Source: SURF-24 sp964537965 (GTDB lineage: Bacteria > Bacteroidota > Ignavibacteria > Ignavibacteriales > SURF-24). Taken from it: a stretch of 18,749 nucleotides of DNA. The DNA lies in assembly GCA_964537965.1 (NCBI GenBank), contig CAZIDB010000081.1, positions 1-18,749 of the forward strand. Direction: 5' to 3'. A program made the position numbers and the translations under genes. Below are positions 8,191-14,966 of the stretch, in pieces. The notes under the pieces are model-generated. The model saw nothing but the letters and a program-made list of their open reading frames with translations. It was not told the origin of the DNA and did no database searches. Within the stretch, counting starts at the first letter, position 1. Each line of letters begins with the position of its first letter.

Positions 8191-8245
8191 TCGGGATACT
8201 CAACAACCTTATTTAGATTCGTCCTGACTTCAGTAAATTTATTAA
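8191..8245. repeat. 55-bp exact copy of 8036-8090
   Basis: This begins TCGGGATACTCAACAACC and ends CAGTAAATTTATTAA, base for base the same as the sequence ending at the left edge of the gap. Unique sequence starts right after it. It is probably an assembly duplicate of the end of the tandem array, not a genuine second copy. Confidence 0.85.
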
Positions 8246-8577
8246 ATTGCTGCCGTATCATACCATCTCCCTTTCTCCGCTTCCTCCTTCTCCACGCTAA
8301 CAAGTGAATGACAAAAAATGATGCTAATCCAATGACCACAAAATAATGAGTCTATATTTCCCCCCATTCTCCGCTTCACTTGCCTCAACCTTCGGCGGGC
8401 AAGCATTTCACATTTGTCATCTTCCATTTCACATTTTCCCCGCCAGATTTATAAGCCTTGGGCTTAGGCAGGCAAGCATTTCCTCAGCCTACGGCTGGGA
8501 CATTTCACATCTTCTTTTCTGCGCTTTCCATAACTAAATTTTTCTATATTTAGGTAAACAAAAACATCAAGTTTGTA
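8246..8577. repeat. Non-coding dnaG upstream region with short dispersed repeats and hairpins
   Basis: 332 bases with no credible gene. GGCAAGCATTTC occurs at 8398-8409 and 8471-8482, and CATTTCACAT at 8404-8413, 8425-8434 and 8501-8510. Hairpins: CTTGCC (8379-8384) with GGCAAG (8398-8403); TAAGCC (8452-8457) with GGCTTA (8461-8466), 3-base loop; and a 7-bp stem with one G-T pair at 8483-8489/8493-8499, loop TAC. The CT-rich stretch near 8265-8295 and these repeats look like debris of a dispersed intergenic repeat family. TATATTTA at 8545-8552 is a poor match to a -7 element and could drive dnaG. Confidence 0.6.
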
Positions 8578-10437
8578 ATGGTAATTCCTGAAAGAAAAAT
8601 AGAAGAAGTTCGTTCCGCAGTAAATATTGTTGATATTATTGCCGAAACTGTTCAACTGCGCAAGCGGGGCAAAAACTATATCGGCTTGTGCCCTTTTCAC
8701 CAGGAAAAGACGCCTTCTTTTACTGTAAGCAGTGAAAAACAAATCTATCATTGTTTCGGCTGCCATGCCGGGGGTAATGTTTTTAAGTTCCTTATGGATT
8801 ATCAGAATGTATCCTTCGTTGAAGCTGTAAAAGCAATAGCTGAACGTGTTGGTATAACTATAGAATACCACGAGGCACCCCCAACAGAAGAACAAACCGA
8901 ACAGGAAATTTTATACGACATAAATACTGTTGCGGCAAGATATTTTTCAAACAACCTTTTACAAAGTTTACCCGGTGAAATTGCACGAAGCTATTTTGAG
9001 GATAGAAAAATAAAAGTCCAGACGCAGAGAATATTCGGACTTGGGTATGCATTGCAGGACTGGGATCATATTGTAAAATTCCTGAAAGAGAACAACATCA
9101 ATCTCGAGAAAGCAAAGTACCTTGGTTTAATTGACAGGAAAGATAACGGTGATTATTACGATAAATTCCGGGGCAGAATTATCTTCCCGATATTTTCTCC
9201 TAACGGAAGAGTGATCGCCTTTGGTGGAAGAATAATGGATAAAGCGGCAGTGGCCAAGTATCTTAATTCGCCTGAATCTTCAATCTACTCAAAGCGAAAA
9301 TCACTTTATGGTTTGTCTCATTCAAAAGATGAAATAAGAAGGTTAGACAAGGCGATTCTTGTTGAAGGATATATGGATTTGATTTCTCTCTTTCAGCATG
9401 GAATTAAAAACGTTGTAGCTTCTTCGGGTACCGCGCTTACGGAAGAGCAGGTTCAGATGCTTTCGCGCTATACTAAAAATATTGTCGTGTTTTATGATGC
9501 TGATACTGCCGGTGTTAAAGCTTCACTTAGAAGTATTGAGCTTTTGGTAAGACAGGATTTCTATGTTAAGATTGCAGAACTTCCCACCGGGGAAGACCCG
9601 GATTCGTTTGTGCAGAAGTACGGTAAGGATGAATTTGGTGAATATATAAAACGTGCCCAGAACTTTCTTGAATATCAAACAGCGCAGCTTGAAAAACAAG
9701 GTAAGTTTGAAGACCCCGCACAACATACCGATGCTATAAGAGAACTGGTTCAGTCGGTTTCATTCGTTAATGATGAACTTAAACGAAGCATACTTATAAA
9801 GTCTGTGGCAAAGAAATTTAATTTGCGTGAGAAGCTTTTGGAATCTGAACTTGAGAAAGTTCTTTCAGTATCAAAACACAGAAGTGAATTTAAACCTGCC
9901 ATTAAAGAATTTGTAATTGAACAGGAACGCTCATTAGATAAAATTGCCGTGGTTAAAGAAAAAAACGCAAGCCCGGTTGAGCGGGATTTGATAAAACTTC
10001 TTTTTGAAGGGGACAAGGAAATTGTTAATTACATTTTCACATACATCAAACCGGAAGATTTTTCTAATTCTACAGTAAGAGATTTAGCTGAAGTTGTTCA
10101 CGAAGCTAATCTTCACGGAGAAAATATTCTTCCCGCGGTACTGATTGAAAAAATTACGGATGAGAAAGTAAAAGAATACATCATCAACATTTCTTTTGAT
10201 AAATATGTTTTAAGTAAAACCTGGGAAGACGTTCGCCCGGGAACAGCAGAAAATATTGTCCTGCAGAAATTCGCCAAGGATACCGTTCGTAGCTTCAGAT
10301 TGAATTTGATTGAAACTGAACTTGAAAATCTTCACAACCAGATTATATCCAGCAAAACGGAAAGTGAAACGCAGGAACTGCTTGAAACAAAGCAGCGCTT
10401 AATACGTGAAAGAAGACTTGTTCAAAAAGAAGAATAA
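8578..10437 (+). CDS. dnaG: DNA primase DnaG
   Basis: A 619-residue replication primase that makes the RNA primers extended by DNA polymerase III at the fork. The N-terminal CHC2 zinc domain has C38, H41, C59 and C62 within CPFHQEKTPSF and HCFGCHAGG. The RNA polymerase core includes RIIFPIFSPNGRVIAFGGR at 200-218. The TOPRIM metal site shows E263-G-Y-x-D267, SSGTALT at 282-288 and D307-A-D309. The C-terminal ~200 residues are less conserved and helical, as expected for the helicase-interaction domain. Length is normal for the family. The ATG at 8578 gives a typical N-terminus (IPERKIEEVRSAVNIVDII), although no SD is visible. The GH13 gene begins 23 bases after its stop, so the two are probably cotranscribed. 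Confidence 0.96.
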   Translation: MVIPERKIEEVRSAVNIVDIIAETVQLRKRGKNYIGLCPFHQEKTPSFTVSSEKQIYHCFGCHAGGNVFKFLMDYQNVSFVEAVKAIAERVGITIEYHEAPPTEEQTEQEILYDINTVAARYFSNNLLQSLPGEIARSYFEDRKIKVQTQRIFGLGYALQDWDHIVKFLKENNINLEKAKYLGLIDRKDNGDYYDKFRGRIIFPIFSPNGRVIAFGGRIMDKAAVAKYLNSPESSIYSKRKSLYGLSHSKDEIRRLDKAILVEGYMDLISLFQHGIKNVVASSGTALTEEQVQMLSRYTKNIVVFYDADTAGVKASLRSIELLVRQDFYVKIAELPTGEDPDSFVQKYGKDEFGEYIKRAQNFLEYQTAQLEKQGKFEDPAQHTDAIRELVQSVSFVNDELKRSILIKSVAKKFNLREKLLESELEKVLSVSKHRSEFKPAIKEFVIEQERSLDKIAVVKEKNASPVERDLIKLLFEGDKEIVNYIFTYIKPEDFSNSTVRDLAEVVHEANLHGENILPAVLIEKITDEKVKEYIINISFDKYVLSKTWEDVRPGTAENIVLQKFAKDTVRSFRLNLIETELENLHNQIISSKTESETQELLETKQRLIRERRLVQKEE

Positions 10438-10460
10438 AAAAATTAATAACGGAAAATCAA

Positions 10461-11942
10461 ATGGAAAAAAAATTTCCAAATCTATATGAAATTAATACAA
10501 GGGTATGGATTAAAAGATTTGCAACGGCCGGGAATCCTAAACCCAAACTAACCGATGTTCCAAATGCTTACTGGGAGCAGCTTGTTAAGAAGAACATTGA
10601 TATTATCTGGCTTATGGGCGTTTGGAAAACTAATAAAGAAGCGGTTAAAAAATATTGCTTTGAAGATTTCTTAAGGAGAAATTATGATAAAGCACTTAAA
10701 GACTGGAAAGAAGAAGACGTAATCGGTTCTCCTTATGCAATTGAAGAGTACAGCATAAATCCAGAACTTGGAGACCAAGACACAATTCCTGCCCTTAGAA
10801 AAAAACTTAATTCGCTGGGATTAAAACTTTTCCTGGATTTTATACCAAATCATTTTTCGGCAGCCTCACCGCTGCTTGTTTCAAAACCGGAAATATTTCT
10901 TCAGGCAGATGAAGATATTTATGAACGCGATCAATATACTTTCTTTAAGCATGAAGAGAACGGTAAAATATTTGCCCATGGAAGAGATCCTTTCTTTCCT
11001 GCATGGCAGGATACTGTACAGATAAATTATATTAGCCCGGATGCAATTGTTTATATGATAGATTCTTTGCTTCACATTGCAGAATGTTGCGACGGGGTTA
11101 GATGTGATATGGCGATGCTTGCGCTTAGCAATGTTTTTTATAATACGTGGCGCGGTGTTCTTAATAAAGTCGGCTTCTCAAAACCGGAGCGCGAATTCTG
11201 GCAGGTTGCCATTAAACGTATTAAACAAAAATATCCCGAATTCCTTTTTATTGCAGAAACATACTGGGATCTTGAATGGGATCTTCAGCAGTTGGGTTTT
11301 GATTTTACTTATGATAAAAGACTTACTGACAGGTTAAAACTTGGGAATGTCTATGACGTTAAAAGTCACCTGTCGGCAGAAATTGTATTCCAGGAAAAGT
11401 TAGTGCGCTTTATTGAAAACCATGACGAGGAAAGAGCAGCGCTTGTTTTGGGGAAGAATAAAAATAAAGCGGCTGCAATAATAATGAGTACATTACCTGG
11501 AATGCATCTCTTCAATGACGGTCAATTTGAAGGGAAAAAAATTAAACTTCCTGTTCAGCTTGGAAGAGAACCCGTTGAGAAAACCGATGAGTGCCTTCCT
11601 GATTTTTATAATAAATTGTTAGGCATTACTTCAGCACAAATATTTAAAAGCGGTGAATGGAAACTAATTGAACCGTTAAAAGTCTGGGAAAACAACTATA
11701 CTAATGAGAAAATGATTTGCTGGTTATGGAGTTATAAAATTGAACGTCGTTTGGTTGTAGTTAATTATTCGGATTCAAAGGCCGAGTGCCGGGTAAAAAT
11801 AGATTTACGAAGTTATCCTGAGAACTTTGAACTTTATGATCTTCTTAATAATTGCTCTTACGTAAGATCCAGGGATGAAGTAAACCGTGTCGGTCTTTTT
11901 ATCGAATTGCAGCCATATCATAGTCATATATTCAGGTTTTAA
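10461..11942 (+). CDS. Alpha-amylase family (GH13) glycosidase, cytoplasmic
   Basis: A 493-residue glycoside hydrolase family 13 enzyme acting on alpha-glucans or related oligosaccharides. All four catalytic regions are present: DFIPNH at 126-131 (region I); GVRCDMA at 212-218 with R214 and nucleophile D216; FIAETYW at 263-269 with acid/base E266; and ENHDEE at 319-324 with H321 and D322. The protein opens with NLYEINTRVWIKRF and ends in a beta-rich segment (about 395-493) resembling domain C. No signal peptide is visible, so it should be cytoplasmic and could work in glycogen or maltodextrin turnover. The exact subfamily (hydrolase versus transglycosylase) cannot be settled. It sits directly behind dnaG with no functional link that I recognise. 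Confidence 0.88.
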   Translation: MEKKFPNLYEINTRVWIKRFATAGNPKPKLTDVPNAYWEQLVKKNIDIIWLMGVWKTNKEAVKKYCFEDFLRRNYDKALKDWKEEDVIGSPYAIEEYSINPELGDQDTIPALRKKLNSLGLKLFLDFIPNHFSAASPLLVSKPEIFLQADEDIYERDQYTFFKHEENGKIFAHGRDPFFPAWQDTVQINYISPDAIVYMIDSLLHIAECCDGVRCDMAMLALSNVFYNTWRGVLNKVGFSKPEREFWQVAIKRIKQKYPEFLFIAETYWDLEWDLQQLGFDFTYDKRLTDRLKLGNVYDVKSHLSAEIVFQEKLVRFIENHDEERAALVLGKNKNKAAAIIMSTLPGMHLFNDGQFEGKKIKLPVQLGREPVEKTDECLPDFYNKLLGITSAQIFKSGEWKLIEPLKVWENNYTNEKMICWLWSYKIERRLVVVNYSDSKAECRVKIDLRSYPENFELYDLLNNCSYVRSRDEVNRVGLFIELQPYHSHIFRF

Positions 11943-12230
11943 TCTTTATTGTTCAAACTTGTATAGGTGTAATAATTAATAGTTACTTAGATGCCTGTTT
12001 ATTGTGTTTTTGTGAAGTAATTACAGTTGACGATTAAAACAAAGAATATTATTTTATTGTTGAGTTTGTCAGGTAAATATGCGCTTTCCGGTTTGGTTCT
12101 GTAAAATCTGAATACAGCGCGGTTTGCAGTGGAAGACAAATTTATTATTTTTTAATCCCGTAATTTGTAACTGTGAAGTTTTAAATTCTGTAACGGTTTT
12201 TAGTTATTAAAGCATTTTGGAAATGTAAAT
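11943..12230 (+). promoter_or_regulatory. AT-rich intergenic region with a sigma-70-like candidate promoter
   Basis: 288 bases with no gene; the short ATG-started frames here are ten codons or fewer. TTGACG at 12027-12032 and TATTTT at 12050-12055 are 17 bases apart, a plausible promoter for the downstream DUF3109-rpoN cluster. No clear intrinsic terminator follows the amylase gene. No sigma-54 -24/-12 element was found. Confidence 0.3.
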
Positions 12231-12800
12231 ATGTATTTGCAGAACTCGTTGGAAATAGATGGAATTATGGTTAGAGAAGAAATTCTTAATTCTCCTTTTT
12301 CCTGTGATCTTAATAAATGTAAAGGCGCTTGCTGTACACTTGAAAGTCAGTTTGGTGCACCTATAACTGAAGAAGAAATAAAAATAATTGAAAATAATCT
12401 GGATGAAATTTTAAATTATATTCCTGTTGAACACAAACAGGAGATTGAACGAAAAGGATTCTGGGAAAATAAAGAAGATGAGTTGATGATTCGTAGTTTA
12501 AATAACCGGGATTGCGTTTTTTCATTCCGCGAAAACGGCATTGCAAAATGCGGCATTGAAAAAGGCTATTTCGATAATAAAATAAATTTCAGGAAACCAA
12601 TCTCTTGTCATCTTTTCCCGATTCGGATTTCACGCTTTGGCGGAGACGTGCTGCGATATGAAAAATTTAACGAATGCGCGCCTGCTATTGAAAATGGAAA
12701 AAAAATGAACACCACGGTAGCTGAATTTTGTAAGGATTCATTAACGAGACATTATGGAGAAACCTGGTATGAAAAGTTAAGCGCATTTTTTAGGAGTTAG
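12231..12800 (+). CDS. DUF3109 cysteine-rich protein (YkgJ-like putative metal-binding)
   Basis: 189 residues with nine cysteines. C25, C30, C34 and C35 form the cluster CDLNKCKGACC, followed by FGAPITEEE. C95 and C107 flank CVFSFRENGIAKC. C126 lies in KPISCHLFPIRI, then C149 and C167. This pattern is that of DUF3109, a family common in Bacteroidota and thought to bind zinc or an Fe-S cluster; no biochemical role is established. The ATG at 12231 fits relatives, which begin about 20 residues before the first cysteine; M13 is a possible alternative. Its stop lies two bases before the rpoN start, with the rpoN SD inside its last codons, so the two are translationally coupled. Confidence 0.85.
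   Translation: MYLQNSLEIDGIMVREEILNSPFSCDLNKCKGACCTLESQFGAPITEEEIKIIENNLDEILNYIPVEHKQEIERKGFWENKEDELMIRSLNNRDCVFSFRENGIAKCGIEKGYFDNKINFRKPISCHLFPIRISRFGGDVLRYEKFNECAPAIENGKKMNTTVAEFCKDSLTRHYGETWYEKLSAFFRS
12792..12796 (+). promoter_or_regulatory. Shine-Dalgarno site of rpoN inside the DUF3109 gene end
   Basis: AGGAG lies six bases before the ATG at 12803 and overlaps the final codons of the preceding gene, whose stop is at 12798-12800. It fixes the rpoN start and implies coupling. Confidence 0.75.
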
Positions 12801-12802
12801 CC

Positions 12803-14296
12803 ATGTTACAACTAAACCAACGATTAGCACAATTACAAAAATTATCGCCGCAGCAAATCCAGTATCAAAAATTACTGCAGCTAAATACTTTAGCGTTGGA
12901 GCAAAGAATAAAAACAGAGCTTGAGCTTAATCCTATACTTGAGGAATCTCTTGACCAGGAGTATGACCTTGAGATTAAAGAAGACAGCAACGAGCCGGAA
13001 GCAAATGAGGAAATTGAAATAGATAATGAAAGCGACAGCGAAGAAGTAATTAAAGATGAAAAAAATCCCGAAGACGAATTCAGTGTTGAAGATTATATAA
13101 ATGACGTTGAAGAACTTGATAACGATTACAAGACAAGAAATTTTGAAGAGGAAAAATCACAACCCGTTGCTCCGCTAAGAGAAACTTTAAATGAACATCT
13201 CTTAAATCAACTTTATTTTCTTGATCTTAGTGAACCGCTCATTCGTTTGGGTGAAGAGGTTATTGGTAATTTGAATGAGGATGGTTACCTTAAACGCAGC
13301 CTTGAAGATATCCGGCAGGAACTTGTAATGTTTGAGCATCTTGAAATAAGTGAAGCCGATGCCGAAAAAGTGCTTAAAGAAATTCAATCGTTCGATCCGG
13401 TTGGAATAGCTTCAAGAAATTTAAAGGAATGTTTGCTTGTTCAGCTCAGGCATAGTTCGTTCGATCCTTATTATACTTATCTTTCAGAGAATTTACTTGA
13501 AAAGCATTTCTCTGATTTTGTTAACAAGCGGTTTGAAAATATTCAGCGGGATATGAACCTTAGCCTTGAAACTCTTAAAGCAGTCCTTGCATTAATTCAT
13601 AAGCTTAATCCTAAACCGGGTGAAGGCAATATCGAATCTGACCAGGCTAACCAGGTAACTCCGGATTTTCTGATTGAGAAAATTGACCATAACTTTATTA
13701 TCACGTTAAACGATAGAAACGTTCCTTCGGTAACAATAAGCCAGACCTATCTTGAAATGCTCAACACGAACAAACGAAGGAGAAACATTTCAAAAAGAGA
13801 AAAGGAAACACATAAATTCCTTAGAGAAAAATTCGAATCTGCAAAATGGTTTATCGCTTCAATCCAGCAGAGAAGAGAAACATTAATGAAAATAATGCGG
13901 GCAATTCTGGAAAAGCAGTACAGGTTTTTTGAAACCGGACCGAAAGCATTGAAGCCGATGATTTACAAAGACATTGCAGAAGAAATAGGAATGGACATTT
14001 CAACTATAAGCCGCGTAGTGAATGGCAAATACGTGCAGAGCCCGGTCGGTATTCACGAATTGAAATATTTCTTCAGCGAAGGTTTATCCACCGATGAAGG
14101 AACAGAAATATCCAACAAGCATATTAAAGAACTGATAAAGGATATCTGCAGCACAGAAACTAAAAACGCTCCTTACAGTGATGATAAAATTGCTGAACTG
14201 CTTAATCAGAAAGGCATTCATATAGCAAGAAGAACAGTTGCAAAGTACAGGGAACAACTCAGAATTCCCGTTGCCCGGCTTCGTAAGGAAATATGA
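12803..14296 (+). CDS. rpoN: RNA polymerase sigma-54 factor
   Basis: 497 residues. Sigma-54 directs RNA polymerase to -24/-12 promoters and needs an AAA+ activator. Region I at the N-terminus is LAQLQKLSPQQIQYQKLLQL followed by ALEQRIKTELELNPILEE, the activator-contacting helix pair. Region II (about 50-115) is strongly acidic, as usual. The core-binding domain includes FDPVGIASRNLKECL, and the helix-turn-helix part has DISTISRVVNGKYVQSPVGI. The hallmark RpoN box ARRTVAKYRE begins at residue 475, close to the C-terminus, and recognises the -24 element. The protein is complete. The stop overlaps the next gene's ATG by four bases. No enhancer-binding activator is encoded in this window. Confidence 0.97.
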   Translation: MLQLNQRLAQLQKLSPQQIQYQKLLQLNTLALEQRIKTELELNPILEESLDQEYDLEIKEDSNEPEANEEIEIDNESDSEEVIKDEKNPEDEFSVEDYINDVEELDNDYKTRNFEEEKSQPVAPLRETLNEHLLNQLYFLDLSEPLIRLGEEVIGNLNEDGYLKRSLEDIRQELVMFEHLEISEADAEKVLKEIQSFDPVGIASRNLKECLLVQLRHSSFDPYYTYLSENLLEKHFSDFVNKRFENIQRDMNLSLETLKAVLALIHKLNPKPGEGNIESDQANQVTPDFLIEKIDHNFIITLNDRNVPSVTISQTYLEMLNTNKRRRNISKREKETHKFLREKFESAKWFIASIQQRRETLMKIMRAILEKQYRFFETGPKALKPMIYKDIAEEIGMDISTISRVVNGKYVQSPVGIHELKYFFSEGLSTDEGTEISNKHIKELIKDICSTETKNAPYSDDKIAELLNQKGIHIARRTVAKYREQLRIPVARLRKEI

Positions 14297-14946
14297 AAAT
14301 TCTCTTTGATGTTGTTATCATTGTTCTGCTTTTTTTTCTTTTTGGGTTGTCACACACTTTGCTGGCTTCAAAATTATTAAAAGAAAAAGTTATACTTTGG
14401 TGTGGAGATAAAATAGCTTTCTACAGACTTGCCTATAATTTTATCTCGCTACTATGTTTTTATCTGTTTGTCGTTCTTTCTCCAAAACCGGATATCATCA
14501 TTTATGACCTTAATTTTCCGTTCGATATTATTATCTTTGTCCTGCAGATTTTAAGTTTAGCCGGATTGCTTTGGGCGGCCAGGGCGGTGGATTGGAGAGA
14601 ATTTCTTGGTATCGCACAGATACAAAGATGGAAAAACAATCAATATTCGATCGTGGATCTGGATGAAAGAACCAGGTTGAAAACGGACGGACCTTTTATG
14701 TTCAGCCGTCATCCTGTTTACTTTTTTACAATGCTCTTTATTGGTTTGCGCCCGACTATGAGTCTGTTCTACATAGTTACTTTTATCTGCATTGTTGCAT
14801 ATTTTTATATCGGTTCTGTTTACGAAGAGAAAAAATTGCTTGTTAAATATGGTGATGCATATAAGAATTATCAGTTAACCGTACCAAGATTTTTTTCGTT
14901 TGGCAGAATCCTGATTACAAAACATAATCGTGTAGAAATTAATTAA
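14293..14946 (+). CDS. Isoprenylcysteine carboxyl methyltransferase-like membrane protein
   Basis: 217 residues with about five hydrophobic segments (roughly 3-25, 42-62, 76-97, 143-175, some re-entrant). The C-terminal half has TDGPFMFSRHPVYF (131-144), with R139-H140-P141, and the acid pair E178-E179 followed by KLLVKYGDAYKNY. This RHPxY...EE arrangement is the SAM-binding signature of the ICMT/PEMT/NnrU-like integral membrane methyltransferases. The substrate in bacteria is generally unknown; a lipid or small lipophilic acceptor is likely. The ATG overlaps the rpoN stop (ATGA), so it is cotranscribed and coupled. NnrU-like function is a weaker alternative. Confidence 0.75.
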   Translation: MKILFDVVIIVLLFFLFGLSHTLLASKLLKEKVILWCGDKIAFYRLAYNFISLLCFYLFVVLSPKPDIIIYDLNFPFDIIIFVLQILSLAGLLWAARAVDWREFLGIAQIQRWKNNQYSIVDLDERTRLKTDGPFMFSRHPVYFFTMLFIGLRPTMSLFYIVTFICIVAYFYIGSVYEEKKLLVKYGDAYKNYQLTVPRFFSFGRILITKHNRVEIN

Positions 14947-14966
14947 ATCACAAAACTATTTTAGCA

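Noticed and set aside
7850..8245. Possible CRISPR array
   Set aside because: Units are contiguous with no unique spacers, the unit itself is only 40-42 bp and varies internally, and no cas genes are present.
7973..8895. Open frames on both strands across the repeat region and the dnaG start (for example 8242-8427, 8464-8895 on the minus strand)
   Set aside because: They run through repeats, N's or antisense to the conserved dnaG zinc domain, have biased composition and match no family.
11943..12230. Small peptide genes or a sigma-54 promoter in the spacer before DUF3109
   Set aside because: The ATG-started frames are about nine or ten codons without SD, and no TGGCAC-N5-TTGC-like element is present.
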